A stretch of 64,000 nucleotides of DNA from Sphingobium faniae (GCA_900100475.1 FMTU01000002.1:310001-374000); one strand, 5' to 3'; counted from the stretch's first letter, positions 17,067-26,322 are shown. Notes: generated by a model not told the origin, from the sequence alone. Numbers and translations are program-made.

Positions 17067-18576
17067 TGGGGCGATCCTTGGCGGTAATGTCGCTGACGGC
17101 GAAACCGCCGCCCAGCGCGCGAATGAGAGCGACGTCGAGCGAGAAAACGCTCGCTTCGAGTTCCGCGACGGACTGGCGCGCGGAGAGCAGTTGATCCTCG
17201 ACGTTCAGCACGTCGAGATAGGTGGACAGGCCGCCCTTGTAGCGCTTCTGGGCGATGGCATAGGCTTCTTCCGACGCGGCCAGCCCGGCCCGCGCATCGG
17301 TCAGCCGTTCGTCCAGCGTCCTGCGGCCGGTCACAGCGTCGGCCACTTCCTGATAAGCGGTCAGCACGGTCTTGTCATAGATCGCGACCGCTTCGTCATA
17401 GGCTCCGCGCGCGCCGCGATACTGGCCTTGCAATGCGCCGCCCCGAAAGATCGGCAGGCTGATCGCCGGACCGGCATTGCCGAACAGCGACCCCTTATTG
17501 AACAGCGTATCGGTGAAGGGCTTGGCGCGTCCTGCCGGGGTGAAGTTTTCGCCAAACATCATGTCGTAACCCAGCGACTGCACCCCCACCAGCGCGGAGA
17601 GCCGGAGCGCGGGGAAAAAGTCCGCCCGCGCCACCTTGATCCGCTTGGCGGCAGCTTCCGTCCGGGCGAGCGCCGCCGCGATATCGGGACGGCGCGCCAC
17701 CAGTTCGGTCGTGGCGTCGGCTGGCAGGCCCAGCGGTTCCAGCCCGCCGACCTGCGGCCGGTCGATATCCAAACCGCGATCCGGCCCCGCGCCGATCAAC
17801 GCCGCGATCTGGTGCTGGCGCAGTTCTATCGCCATCTTCGCTGCGGCCAGTTGCACTTTGGCGGAGGACACGGTGGCATCCGCCTGCCGCGTGCTGCCCC
17901 GCGTTTCCAGTCCGTTGCGTTGCCTGTCCGACACCAGCTTCTGGCTCGCCAGCCGGATGTCGAGCGCCCGTTGCTGGATATCCGCCTCGTCATAAAGCCG
18001 GGCCAGATCGGCATAAGCGTCCGCGATTCCCGTCGTCAGCGCCAGCCGGGCCTGCCGCGCGTCGATTTTCGCCGCCCGCGCTTCGGATGTGGCGGCGGCC
18101 AGCACCGCGCGATTCTTACCCCACAGGTCGAGGTCCAGCCCGAAATTCAGCGCGACCTGCCCGGTGCCCAGCCAGCCCTTCGGTACGAAATCCTTGGGCA
18201 TGCCCATATTATAGCTTTGTTTGGTCGCGCCCGCCTTCGCATCCAGATCGACCGAAGGGAGCAGCGGCGCCCCGGCCTGCTGTGCCATGGCCTGCGCCTG
18301 CCGGAATCGCGCAGCCGCGACGGCCATGTCAGGCGCGTTGCGCAGCCCTTCCTCGATCAGGGCCGTCAGTTGCGGGTCGCCATAGGCCGTCCACCAGCCT
18401 TCACCGGGCCAGGCCCGCGCGCTGGCCGCCAGGCTGCGCGTCGCGGCCACATCCCGAGGAAACCGGACGTCCGGCTTCTTCCCCAGATCGGGCACCGTCG
18501 CGCAAGCCGGCAACAATAGGATGAGGCCCGTCGCGAACGCGCCACGGACCGAAAATAAAGGACGAATCAAGGGCAT
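17059..18576 (-). CDS. NodT-family outer-membrane efflux lipoprotein
   Basis: A 505-residue outer-membrane channel of the OprM/NodT group. The N-terminus is a lipoprotein signal (GLILLLPACATVPD, lipidated Cys about residue 26), followed by FPRDVAATRSLAASARAWP and two TolC-like repeats; the second has FPALRLSALVGVQSLGYD and GLSTYLDVLNVEDQLLSARQ. It is the first gene of the efflux operon and diverges from the TetR gene across a 90-base region that holds two matching candidate operators. The ATG at 18576 lies just before one of them. Confidence 0.93.
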   Translation of the reverse strand: MPLIRPLFSVRGAFATGLILLLPACATVPDLGKKPDVRFPRDVAATRSLAASARAWPGEGWWTAYGDPQLTALIEEGLRNAPDMAVAAARFRQAQAMAQQAGAPLLPSVDLDAKAGATKQSYNMGMPKDFVPKGWLGTGQVALNFGLDLDLWGKNRAVLAAATSEARAAKIDARQARLALTTGIADAYADLARLYDEADIQQRALDIRLASQKLVSDRQRNGLETRGSTRQADATVSSAKVQLAAAKMAIELRQHQIAALIGAGPDRGLDIDRPQVGGLEPLGLPADATTELVARRPDIAAALARTEAAAKRIKVARADFFPALRLSALVGVQSLGYDMMFGENFTPAGRAKPFTDTLFNKGSLFGNAGPAISLPIFRGGALQGQYRGARGAYDEAVAIYDKTVLTAYQEVADAVTGRRTLDERLTDARAGLAASEEAYAIAQKRYKGGLSTYLDVLNVEDQLLSARQSVAELEASVFSLDVALIRALGGGFAVSDITAKDRPNG

Positions 18577-18582
18577 GTCAAA

Positions 18583-18661
18583 CCGTACCGACTAGTATGC
18601 GGCTCGCCCTTGCGCCCACCGCACCGCCTTGTCAACGGAAATATGATACTATATGGTACGG
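18583..18661. promoter_or_regulatory. Paired candidate TetR operators between efflux operon and regulator
   Basis: Two 16-base sites in opposite orientation share CCGTACC-N3-TAGTAT: one at 18583-18598 (plus strand) and one at 18646-18661 (minus strand). Thirteen of 16 bases agree and only the three central bases differ. Each has partial dyad symmetry (TAC-N6-GTA). They lie next to the starts of the NodT-family gene and the TetR gene, the arrangement expected for autorepression and operon repression by one regulator. Confidence 0.7.
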
Positions 18662-18665
18662 CAAT

Positions 18666-19322
18666 ATGATGGACTCTTCCTCCTCACCTTCCCTCAGCCG
18701 GCGTGAAGTGCGGCGGCGCGACCGGCGCGACGCCATATTGTGCGTGGCGGCGCGGTCCTTTCTGGAAAATGGCTATGCCGGGACGACCATGTCGGGAATC
18801 GCGGCGGCGCTGGGCGGATCGAAGGGGACGTTGTGGAGCCACTTTCCGTCGAAGGAAGAACTGTTCGCCTCCGTCCTCGATCAAAAGACGTCCGCCTATC
18901 GCGCCCAGCTTTCCCAGATTCTCGATCCGTGCGGCGATCTGGTCACAACCCTGCACCGCGCATGTGTCAGCCTGCTGGAAAAGATGACCTCTTCCGAAGC
19001 CATCGCGCTCCACAGGCTGACCATGTCGGAAGCCGGGCGGATCAGCGAAATCGGCAGGATCTTCTATCGGCGCGGCCCGCACCAGACACGGATGCTGATT
19101 GCCGAATTCCTGTCGGGTGCCATGGAAAGAGGACAGTTGCGTAAAGCCGATCCGGAGGCCGCCGCGCGCGTCATCACCGCGCTCATCACATCCGGATGCC
19201 ACCAGAAACTGCTGGTGGGGGAGATCGTCGCCGTGACGCCGGACATGATAGCGGCCGACGCCGATTTCACGGTCGGCGTCTTCATGCGCGCCCATGCGCC
19301 GGAAATGGCTCCCGCCCACTGA
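18666..19322 (+). CDS. TetR/AcrR-family transcriptional regulator
   Basis: About 218 residues. The N-terminal helix-turn-helix spans roughly residues 20-65, with the conserved GYAGTTMSGIAAALGGSKG and TLWSHFPSKEELFASVL. The C-terminal half is a ligand-binding/dimerisation domain similar to AcrR-type regulators, with the FYRRGPHQTRMLIAEFL segment. ATG codons at 18666 and 18669 are both possible; the longer frame from 18597 would start inside an operator half. It probably represses both itself and the divergent efflux operon until a pump substrate binds it. Confidence 0.9.
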   Translation: MMDSSSSPSLSRREVRRRDRRDAILCVAARSFLENGYAGTTMSGIAAALGGSKGTLWSHFPSKEELFASVLDQKTSAYRAQLSQILDPCGDLVTTLHRACVSLLEKMTSSEAIALHRLTMSEAGRISEIGRIFYRRGPHQTRMLIAEFLSGAMERGQLRKADPEAAARVITALITSGCHQKLLVGEIVAVTPDMIAADADFTVGVFMRAHAPEMAPAH

Positions 19323-19402
19323 CGCTCCCGGAACGCACGGCTTCGTTAACCAATTCTTCGCGCCCCTTTCCTATTCTGCTCATGGATCAAAGGTGGGACA
19401 CG

Positions 19403-20014
19403 ATGCAGATTTTCAGAGGCGGCGCTCGAAAGGCGCAACAGGCTCATGCGAGCCGCATCGAACGACGCCCGTCGGTTCTCGTCATCGACGAAAATCCCAC
19501 GGCGCGGGCCGTCCTGGCCCGCCGTCTGTCTCATCTGGGCTATGACGTGGCGCTTGCGGAAAACGGTTTCGCGGCGCTCGGCCTGCTGGTCACGCGACCT
19601 GTCGACATCATCCTGATCGACATGGGGCTGGCGCAGTTGTCCGCCGTCGCGACGATGGAGAAAATCCGCGCGTCCGGCTTTTCTCCCCATGCCAGCTTCG
19701 TCACCATAGCGGGCCGCCTCGAACGCGCTCTTGCCGTCGAGGCGCTGAAAGCGGGCGCGGACGCGCACATCGCCAAGCCGCTGGATTTCGATCTGCTCGA
19801 CGCGCGGCTGCGTCATTTATGCGTCAGGGCCGAGCGGATGGAGGCGCTCAGCCGCCATAATGCGGAACTGGACGCCCGCATCGCCCGTCGCGCGCTGGAA
19901 CTGGGCGAAACGCGCGAAGCGCTGCATGAAATGCAGACCGACCGCCTTCGGCTCGTTTCTTCGATTCAGGCTCTTCAGGATGAAATCGCCCGGCTGAGCG
20001 CCGCCCGCGCCTAA
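19403..20014 (+). CDS. Stand-alone response regulator with C-terminal coiled coil
   Basis: A 203-residue protein. The receiver domain (about residues 22-140) has the acidic pair in VLVIDENPTA (Asp29/Glu30), the phospho-acceptor Asp73 in IILIDMGLAQ, Thr101 in FVTIAGR and Lys125 in HIAKPLDFD. The last 60 residues are charged and heptad-like (ELDARIARRALELGETREAL), probably a coiled coil, with no DNA-binding or enzymatic domain. I chose the ATG at 19403 for its AGGTGGG site; an ATG at 19382 is also in frame. No histidine kinase is nearby. It converges on the siroheme gene with a 4-base overlap of stop codons. Confidence 0.82.
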   Translation: MQIFRGGARKAQQAHASRIERRPSVLVIDENPTARAVLARRLSHLGYDVALAENGFAALGLLVTRPVDIILIDMGLAQLSAVATMEKIRASGFSPHASFVTIAGRLERALAVEALKAGADAHIAKPLDFDLLDARLRHLCVRAERMEALSRHNAELDARIARRALELGETREALHEMQTDRLRLVSSIQALQDEIARLSAARA

Positions 20015-20769
20015 CGGTCCATCTCCAGCCAGAGCGACAGTCCTTCCCCCGCCAAATCCGGCGGCGCTTCCGCGACGATCCGCGCGGCATCGGCGCGAGC
20101 GCGATTCAAGATCGCTCCCGGCACATCGGCCTGATGGAATATCCGGTCCGCTTCTCCCAGCAAGCGCGCGGCCCGGAGCGTGAGATCGTCGGGATCGCTC
20201 GACGACAGACGGATCGTCATCAACCTGTTTGCCCGCGAACCGGCGGCGCTCGCAATCCACGCCGCGACCCCTGATTCCGCATCCTCGCGCAGCGGGTCCA
20301 TCGGGCCGCCCTTCGCCAGCCCTGCGTCAATGGCTCTCCGCCGCGCCGCCGCATCGGGCCAGCGCTGACGAATAGCCTCCCGCGCTACATGCAGGGCCGT
20401 CGCCAGCGTCCCCAGCCGCGCAGGGAGCAGAGCCTCTATCCGCTGCCGCAACGCCTTCGCCAATCCCGCCGAAGCGCCGCCCGTGCCCACGGCAATCAGC
20501 ACCGGATCTCGGTCCACGATGGCGGGCAGCGTGAAATCGCAAAGTTCCGGACGATCCGTCGCGTTCACCAGCACTCCCCGTGCCTTGAGCCGCGCCACAG
20601 CGCCCTCATCCCCATTGGCGACGATGGCCAGCGCGGCCTGCGCCCCTTCCTCCACAATTTTCGCGCCGGCCCGTTCCAGCAGCCGCCTTTTCGCGTCCGC
20701 CGATTCCCCCTCGCCGATCAGGATGACGGCCCGCCCTTGCAGTCGCAGAAAGACGGGCAGGCTGTGCAT
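20011..20769 (-). CDS. Precorrin-2 dehydrogenase / sirohydrochlorin ferrochelatase (Met8-type) with truncated methyltransferase-like tail
   Basis: A 252-residue protein. Residues 1-150 are the CysG N-terminal/Met8 fold: HSLPVFLRLQGRAVILIGEG (NAD binding), LVNATDRPELCDFTLPAIVD and GTGGASAGLAKALRQRIE. It should oxidise precorrin-2 and insert iron to make siroheme for sulfite/nitrite reductases. The tail (about residues 165-252: MTIRLSSSDPDDLTLRAARL, then DRIFHQADVPGAIL and RADAARIV) resembles only the first segment of the CysG SAM-methyltransferase domain, so the methylation step must come from another gene. It starts in an ATGA overlap with the lysA stop. Confidence 0.82.
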   Translation of the reverse strand: MHSLPVFLRLQGRAVILIGEGESADAKRRLLERAGAKIVEEGAQAALAIVANGDEGAVARLKARGVLVNATDRPELCDFTLPAIVDRDPVLIAVGTGGASAGLAKALRQRIEALLPARLGTLATALHVAREAIRQRWPDAAARRRAIDAGLAKGGPMDPLREDAESGVAAWIASAAGSRANRLMTIRLSSSDPDDLTLRAARLLGEADRIFHQADVPGAILNRARADAARIVAEAPPDLAGEGLSLWLEMDR

Positions 20770-22034
20770 CAATCCTTCACCCAATCGGGAATGCTGTCCC
20801 CGGCAATCAACGTCTCGATGGGAGGCCGCGCGCGCACCACGGCCCATTTATCGCCGGAAACCAGCACTTCGGGCGTCAACGCCCGGCTGTTATAAGTGCT
20901 CGCCATGGTCGCGCCATAAGCGCCCGCCGTCATGAAGGCGACCAGATCGCCCGCCTCCACCACGTCCATGTCGCGGTGCATGGCGAAAGTATCTCCCGTC
21001 TCGCACACCGGACCCACCACATTGGCCGCGCCGCGCCCGGCTGCGGGTTTCACGGCGCGAATGTCATGCCACGCGTCATAAAGGCTGGGCCGCAGCAGGT
21101 CGTTCATCGCCGCGTCGACGATCACGAAAGGCGCCTGCGCGCCCTGCTTCACCCGCACCACGCGGGACAGCAGCGCGCCCGCATTCCCGACGATCACCCG
21201 GCCCGGTTCGAACATCAGGCGGACATTCCAGCCCCGCGCGACCCGCGTCACCATCGCGCCATAATCGGCGGGACTGGGCGGCAGCGGCTCGGACGGATCA
21301 TAGGGAACGCCCAGGCCACCGCCCAGATCGGCGGTGCGGATGTCGTGCCCCGCCTCGCGCAGTTTCCCGATCAGCGCGCCGACCTTGACGAAGGCGGCTT
21401 CCAACGGCGCAAGGTCGGTGAGCTGGCTGCCGATATGCACCGCCACGCCTCGCACGTCCAAACCGGGCAAATCCCGCGCCGCCGCATAGGATTGCAGCGC
21501 GCGATCATAGGGGATGCCGAACTTGTTTTCCGATTTGCCGGTCGAAATCTTGGCATGGGTGCCAGCATCCACGTCCGGGTTGATGCGATAGGCGACCGGC
21601 GCGCGCTTGCCCATGGAGAGCGCCATCTCGGAAAGCATTTCCGCTTCCGGTTCGCTTTCGAGATTGAACTGGAAAATGCCATGCTCCAGCGCCAGCCGCA
21701 TTTCCTCCGCCGTCTTGCCGACGCCCGAAAAGACAATGCGTTCGGCCGGAATCCCCGCCGCGATGGCACGCAGCAATTCCCCGCCCGACACCACGTCCGC
21801 GCCAAGGCCCAGCTTGGCGAGCGTGGCCAGCACCGCCGCATTGGGATTGGCCTTCACCGCAAAGGCGATCAGCGGATGGTCGAGCGCGCCCAGCGCATCG
21901 CGGAACACGCCGACATGGCGCGTCAGCGTCGCGGTCGAATAGACATAGACCGGCGTGCCCACGGCGTCGGCGATCGCGGCCATCGGCACCTGCTCCACAT
22001 GCATAGCGCCGTCCAGATAATCGAAATGGTCCAA
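20769..22034 (-). CDS. lysA: Diaminopimelate decarboxylase
   Basis: A 421-residue PLP enzyme that converts meso-diaminopimelate to L-lysine. It has TPVYVYSTATL at the barrel start, the PLP Lys in IAFAVKANPN, GGGLGVPYDPSEP, FEPGRVIVGNAG and the active-site Cys in GPVCETGDTFA. I chose the TTG at 22034 (AGGA about 12 bases upstream), giving the usual DHFDYLDGAMHVE N-terminus; the ATG a few codons further in (MHVEQVP) is an alternative. Third gene of argH-lipoprotein-lysA-met8. Confidence 0.93.
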   Translation of the reverse strand: MDHFDYLDGAMHVEQVPMAAIADAVGTPVYVYSTATLTRHVGVFRDALGALDHPLIAFAVKANPNAAVLATLAKLGLGADVVSGGELLRAIAAGIPAERIVFSGVGKTAEEMRLALEHGIFQFNLESEPEAEMLSEMALSMGKRAPVAYRINPDVDAGTHAKISTGKSENKFGIPYDRALQSYAAARDLPGLDVRGVAVHIGSQLTDLAPLEAAFVKVGALIGKLREAGHDIRTADLGGGLGVPYDPSEPLPPSPADYGAMVTRVARGWNVRLMFEPGRVIVGNAGALLSRVVRVKQGAQAPFVIVDAAMNDLLRPSLYDAWHDIRAVKPAAGRGAANVVGPVCETGDTFAMHRDMDVVEAGDLVAFMTAGAYGATMASTYNSRALTPEVLVSGDKWAVVRARPPIETLIAGDSIPDWVKD

Positions 22035-22056
22035 GGCTTCTTTGTCCTGTCGGCTT

Positions 22057-22320
22057 TTATTGCGGGGTGCTTTCGGGCGGCAGATCGAATTCATCGTCGC
22101 CGCGCGGCTTCGATTGGGTCAGCAATTCCACATTGCGTTCGGGTCGCGCCTGGGTCGAAGGCGTGGTCAGATCCTGCGCGGTCGGCGCGGTCGCGGCGCC
22201 CACCGGCACGGCAGGCAGCTTCTGCCCCTCAACGGGCTTGAGCGGCTGACGCCCGCCACAGGAGGCCAGCGCCACCGCCAGGGCCACCAGCACCACTCCT
22301 TCGCGCAACCGCATCCTCAT
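22057..22320 (-). CDS. Small LptM-like lipoprotein
   Basis: An 87-residue lipoprotein: a basic N-terminus, a hydrophobic core [10 protein letters not shown] with lipidated Cys21, then [15 protein letters not shown] and an acidic Pro-rich tail. The short C-G-x-x-x-P-L start after the lipid Cys resembles LptM/YifL, which in E. coli helps mature LptD disulfides and is also encoded close to lysine-pathway genes. It overlaps argH by 4 bases (ATGA) and precedes lysA by 22 bases. The LptM identity is inferred from motif and location; the sequence is too short to be sure. Confidence 0.7.
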   Translation of the reverse strand: MRMRLREGVVLVALAVALASCGGRQPLKPVEGQKLPAVPVGAATAPTAQDLTTPSTQARPERNVELLTQSKPRGDDEFDLPPESTPQ

Positions 22321-23684
22321 GCTTTCTTCTCCCGCGCCTCGGCGATCCGCGCCCGCACCTGATCGGGTGCGGTGCCGCCATGGCTTTTCCGGCTGGCGAC
22401 CGACGCATCGACCGTCAGCACCGCATAGATGCGCTCGTCAATGCGCGAATCAATGGCTTTCAGCGTGTCGATGGGCAGATCGGCGAGCGCCACGCCCGCT
22501 TCTTCCGCCGCGGCGACCGCGCGCCCGGTAATATGATGCGCCTCGCGGAAGGGCACGTCCCCTTCCCGCACCAGCCAGTCGGCAAGGTCGGTCGCGGTCG
22601 CAAAGCCGCTTTCCGCCAACGCCCGCATCCGGTCGGTGCGGAACGTGACCGTATCGATCATCCCCGTCATCGCCGCGATGGAAAGGCCCAGCAGGTCATG
22701 CGCCTCGAACACGGGCGGCTTGTCGTCCTGCATGTCCTTCGAATAAGCGAGCGGCAGGCCCTTCATGGTGACGCAGAGCGCGTTCATGCAGCCCATGATC
22801 CGCCCCGCATGGCCGCGCACCAGTTCGGCGGCGTCCGGGTTGCGCTTCTGCGGCATGATCGAGCTGCCGGTCGAATAGGCGTCGGGCAGTTTCACGAAGC
22901 CGAAAGGCTGGCTCGCCCAGATGATGAACTCTTCGGCCAGCCGCGACAGGTGCAGGCTGCACTGCGTCGCCGCCATCAGATAATCGAGCGCAAAGTCGCG
23001 ATCCGATACGCTGTCAAGGCTGTTGTCGGTCGGCCTGGCGAAACCCAGCGCAGCCGCCGTCGCATGGCGGTCGATAGGGAAGCCCGTTCCCGCCAGCGCC
23101 GCCGCGCCTAGCGGGCACTCGTTCATCCGCGCGCGCGCATCGGCAAAGCGGCTGCGGTCGCGGCGCGCCATCTCATGATAGGCCATCAGATGATGCCCCA
23201 GCGTCACCGGCTGCGCGGACTGAAGGTGGGTGAAGCCCGGCATTACCGCATCGGCATGTTCCTCGGCGCGCTTGAGCAACGCATCCTGCAACGCCGCCAG
23301 CCCGGCCTCCACCTCGTCCATCGCATCGCGCACCCACAGGCGGAAGTCGGTCGCCACCTGATCGTTGCGCGAACGCGCCGTGTGCAGCCGTCCGGCCGCC
23401 GGGCCGATCAGTTCCGCCAACCGTGATTCCGTCACCATATGGATGTCTTCAAGGTCGAGGTTCACCGGCACGCCGTTCGCTTCATATTCTTCCGCGATGC
23501 GGCTCAGCCCCTCAGTGATCGCCTGTGCGTCCTCGCCATCGACGATGCCCTGTTTCGCCAGCATCGCGACATGCGCCTTGGACCCTGCGATGTCCTGCCT
23601 CCACAATCGCTTGTCGAAAGGGATGGAGGCATTTATCTCCCGCATGATCGAAGCCGGACCCGCCGCAAAGCGTCCGCCCCACAT
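22317..23684 (-). CDS. argH: Argininosuccinate lyase
   Basis: A 455-residue enzyme that splits argininosuccinate into arginine and fumarate, the last step of arginine synthesis. It carries [26 protein letters not shown]-type [19 protein letters not shown] and the fumarase-family signature [18 protein letters not shown] with the catalytic Ser loop. I chose the ATG at 23684, giving the usual MWGGRF start. It lies only 19 bases from the divergent TlpA-family start, so its promoter must lie inside that neighbour. Confidence 0.95.
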   Translation of the reverse strand: MWGGRFAAGPASIMREINASIPFDKRLWRQDIAGSKAHVAMLAKQGIVDGEDAQAITEGLSRIAEEYEANGVPVNLDLEDIHMVTESRLAELIGPAAGRLHTARSRNDQVATDFRLWVRDAMDEVEAGLAALQDALLKRAEEHADAVMPGFTHLQSAQPVTLGHHLMAYHEMARRDRSRFADARARMNECPLGAAALAGTGFPIDRHATAAALGFARPTDNSLDSVSDRDFALDYLMAATQCSLHLSRLAEEFIIWASQPFGFVKLPDAYSTGSSIMPQKRNPDAAELVRGHAGRIMGCMNALCVTMKGLPLAYSKDMQDDKPPVFEAHDLLGLSIAAMTGMIDTVTFRTDRMRALAESGFATATDLADWLVREGDVPFREAHHITGRAVAAAEEAGVALADLPIDTLKAIDSRIDERIYAVLTVDASVASRKSHGGTAPDQVRARIAEAREKKA

Positions 23685-23703
23685 GCTGTTGGAGCCTTTC
23701 CCC

Positions 23704-24324
23704 GTGCGAACTTCCTTGCGATCCGTAATGACACTGCTCCTGCTGGCTGGCCTTGCCGCGTGCGATAGGCAATCGCCGCCGCCGGAGCAAGCGGCTGCGA
23801 ACGCCGGAGCGCCCGCGCCCATCACCAGCGGCGAAGCGACCGCGCCTGCCGCAAGCGGCAAGGGCGAATTCAGCTATACACTGGATCGGTCCAAGGCCGG
23901 AAGCCCTGCCCCCGACCTCGTCTTCCGCAATCCCGATGGAGGGGATGCGACGCTTGCGGACTTCGCGGGCAAGCCGATGCTGGTCAATCTCTGGGCGACA
24001 TGGTGCGCGCCCTGCGTGGCGGAGATGCCGACGCTTGACGCCCTGGCCGCTTCCTACGGACCAAAGGGTCTTGCCGTCCTCACCATCTCTCAGGACACGC
24101 AGGGCGAAAAGGTGATCACGGCTTTCTTTGAAAAATACGACCTGCCGCATCTCAAGGGCTGGGTGGACCCGGAAAACGGGCTGGGCTTCCATTATGCGAC
24201 CGCGATGCTGCCCACGACCATCCTCTATGACGCACAGGGCAAGGAAGTGGCGCGCGTGATCGGCGCGATGGACTGGAACGGAGAAGAAGCCCACAAGCTG
24301 ATCGAGGAGGCGATGGCGTCCTGA
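23704..24324 (+). CDS. TlpA-family lipoprotein thioredoxin (periplasmic thiol-disulfide protein)
   Basis: A 206-residue predicted lipoprotein. The GTG at 23704 (GGAG upstream) gives a basic N-terminus and the lipobox LLLAGLAAC (Cys20). After an Ala/Pro-rich linker comes a TlpA/ResA-like thioredoxin fold with the redox site [15 protein letters not shown] (Cys101, Cys104) and the cis-Pro region [10 protein letters not shown]. It would reduce disulfides in periplasmic proteins, for example during cytochrome c maturation; the partner is unknown. Close divergence from argH. Confidence 0.88.
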   Translation: MRTSLRSVMTLLLLAGLAACDRQSPPPEQAAANAGAPAPITSGEATAPAASGKGEFSYTLDRSKAGSPAPDLVFRNPDGGDATLADFAGKPMLVNLWATWCAPCVAEMPTLDALAASYGPKGLAVLTISQDTQGEKVITAFFEKYDLPHLKGWVDPENGLGFHYATAMLPTTILYDAQGKEVARVIGAMDWNGEEAHKLIEEAMAS

Positions 24325-24420
24325 CCGGCGCGCTTGCCCGCACCCTACATCACTTCCTAACCTTTCTCTGTCACAAGGGCGCCCGACATTGGCGTGGAAG
24401 CGGAGCGAATTGAGCGGATC

Positions 24421-25113
24421 ATGGCGGGTTTCCTGACGGGATTGTTCAAAAGCGCGGGACCGAAACTGGCGATCGGGGCCGGGCTGGGCGGCGTCGGCCT
24501 GCTGGTCGCGGGCATGATCGACCGCCCGGCAGAGACCGGCGACAAGCAGGCTCAGCCCATACCGGAGCGAGGCCAGGCAACCGCCGCTCCTGTCGAACCG
24601 CATCCCGTCGAACGCTCGCGGTCCCAGCCGATGGAGGTCGATCCCCATGCGCTGCTCGTGAAGCGCGTGCTCAGGATCGACGGACCTTTCCGGCATGGCG
24701 ATTATGTCTGGGACGAAAGCGGCGCGCCCGCCACCGGGCCAGTCATCATCACCATCGACCTCAAGGCGCAGACCCTGTCGGTCTTTCGCGGGGGCCATGA
24801 GATTGGGGCGGCGGTCATCCTCTATGGCGCGGATGACAAGCCCAGCCCGCTCGGCGCTTTTCCGATTACGGAAAAAGATGCCGATCATGTGTCGAACCTC
24901 TATGACGCGCCCATGCCCTATATGCTCCGGTTGACCAATGACGGGGTGGCGATCCATGGCAGCGACGTGCAATGGGGCAATGCCACCCATGGTTGCATCG
25001 GCGTTCCGACGCCCTTCGCAAAAAAGCTGTTCGGCGCGACGAAACTGGGCGACGTCGCGATCATCACCAACGGCAGAATGCTCGACGTGAGCAAGGCGCA
25101 GGTCGGAGCCTGA
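24421..25113 (+). CDS. L,D-transpeptidase (YkuD domain)
   Basis: A 230-residue protein with an N-terminal membrane anchor (LAIGAGLGGVGLLVAGMI, about residues 17-34), a Pro/Glu-rich linker, and a YkuD domain (about residues 105-222). The active site is complete: His179 in AIHGSDVQWG and Cys192 in NATHGCIGVP. It would form 3-3 peptidoglycan cross-links or attach proteins to peptidoglycan, and is expected to be resistant to most penicillins. I chose the ATG at 24421 over the GTG at 24394. Tandem after the TlpA-family gene. Confidence 0.87.
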   Translation: MAGFLTGLFKSAGPKLAIGAGLGGVGLLVAGMIDRPAETGDKQAQPIPERGQATAAPVEPHPVERSRSQPMEVDPHALLVKRVLRIDGPFRHGDYVWDESGAPATGPVIITIDLKAQTLSVFRGGHEIGAAVILYGADDKPSPLGAFPITEKDADHVSNLYDAPMPYMLRLTNDGVAIHGSDVQWGNATHGCIGVPTPFAKKLFGATKLGDVAIITNGRMLDVSKAQVGA

Positions 25114-25174
25114 AGCACAGATCTCGCGATGGCGTTGCGGGGGCAACCAAAACGCCCTCATCCCCTGCCCATCA

Positions 25175-25705
25175 TTAGTTACCGCTGCAAAGCGCCGCCC
25201 CGGCGCGGTCCCGCGCATCCAGAGCGGCGCGCGCCATGCTGGCGATGCGCGGGAAGCTGACGCCCTCCACCGACCCCTTGCCTTCGCAAAGCGCCGCGCA
25301 ATTCACATCCACAACGCCGGGCAGCATGATCTGATCGCCGTCATATTGCGCGACGATGATGCACTTGCCATTCCCCTGGAAGCTCAGGATCAGCTTGTCG
25401 CCCGCATTGCGAGCCATGCCCTGCCCCCGGCAGCCTTCCTTCTCGCCGAAGACGGCTTCCAGACCGAATCGCAGATGGCCGCTCCGGTCCGGCGCGACGC
25501 ACAGGATGTCGCGTCCCGCTTCATGCCTGCGCTGATAGAGACCGACGGGTGACAGCTTGTGGACATCGGCGATCACGCCCGTCTCTATCGCGGCGCGTTC
25601 CAGCCCGGAAGAAGATGGCGCAAGACTGCTCTCGGCAGGCGCGGAGCTCGCATCCCGCTGACAGGCGGTCAGAAGCAGAAAGAGAAGAAGGCTAGCCCGC
25701 TTCAT
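25175..25705 (-). CDS. Hypothetical lipoprotein
   Basis: A 176-residue lipoprotein with a short signal ([15 protein letters not shown], Cys15). The mature part has an acidic/Ser-rich linker and a domain of about 130 residues with six Cys ([38 protein letters not shown]) that may form disulfides. I do not recognise the family. Its start overlaps the hisI end by 14 bases, so it is probably cotranslated with hisI without any obvious functional link. Confidence 0.7.
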   Translation of the reverse strand: MKRASLLLFLLLTACQRDASSAPAESSLAPSSSGLERAAIETGVIADVHKLSPVGLYQRRHEAGRDILCVAPDRSGHLRFGLEAVFGEKEGCRGQGMARNAGDKLILSFQGNGKCIIVAQYDGDQIMLPGVVDVNCAALCEGKGSVEGVSFPRIASMARAALDARDRAGAALCSGN

Positions 25706-26063
25706 CGACCCTGCTCAGCCCATCCGGGCCGATGCGGCGGAAAAAGCAGGAGCGCGCGCCCGTGTGGCAGGTGGGACCGGCAGGCACCGCCTTGATCCAT
25801 ACCGCGTCCTGATCGCAGTCGATGCGCAGATCGCGGACCTGCAACATGTTGCCGGACGTTTCCCCCTTCTTCCACAGCGACTGGCGGCTGCGGGACCAGA
25901 AATGAGCAAGGCCCGTTTCGATGGTAAGCGCCAGGGCCTGCGCGTTCATATGCGCGACCATCAGCACGTCGCCCGTTGCCACGTCCGTCACCACCGCCGT
26001 GATGAGGCCATGATCGTCATATTTGGGATTGAGGGTCAGCCCCTGATCGCGCGCTTCGTCCAT
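25692..26063 (-). CDS. hisI: Phosphoribosyl-AMP cyclohydrolase
   Basis: A 123-residue zinc enzyme of histidine synthesis that opens the purine ring of phosphoribosyl-AMP. It has [19 protein letters not shown], the signature [18 protein letters not shown], and the metal ligands in [11 protein letters not shown] and [12 protein letters not shown]. There is no fused HisE domain, so HisE is encoded elsewhere. It stands alone from other his genes here, downstream of tRNA-His. Confidence 0.95.
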   Translation of the reverse strand: MDEARDQGLTLNPKYDDHGLITAVVTDVATGDVLMVAHMNAQALALTIETGLAHFWSRSRQSLWKKGETSGNMLQVRDLRIDCDQDAVWIKAVPAGPTCHTGARSCFFRRIGPDGLSRVDEAG

Positions 26064-26127
26064 GCCCAGCGCTATAAAAGGCGAAGCGGCAGATGCGAAG
26101 CCTTATTAGGGGACGCCCTGGAGAAAA

Positions 26128-26205
26128 TGGGGCGATCGACGGGATCCGAACCCGCGACCTCCGGTACCACAAACCGGCGCTCTAACCAACTGAGCTACGA
26201 TCGCC
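26128..26205 (-). tRNA. tRNA-His (GTG)
   Basis: Complete cloverleaf with the 8-pair histidine acceptor stem GGCGATCG / CGATCGCC, so the extra G(-1):C73 pair is encoded. The anticodon loop TTTGTGG gives GTG, and an encoded CCA ends the gene. Confidence 0.97.
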
Positions 26206-26283
26206 ACAGCGCCTTTCGGCGTCCAGAGAAGGGGCACATATGCGGCCTGTTCTCCCCCGTCAAGCAGGCAAACCCGCCCCTGC

Positions 26284-26322
26284 AAAAGAAAAGGGAGGCA
26301 GGCTTCACGCCCCTCCCCTTTC
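26284..26322 (-). terminator. Probable terminator after hupB
   Basis: On the minus strand AAAGGGGAGG pairs (one bulge) with CCTCCCTTTT and runs into TTTTCTTTT. It sits about 125 bases after the hupB stop and before tRNA-His. Confidence 0.6.
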
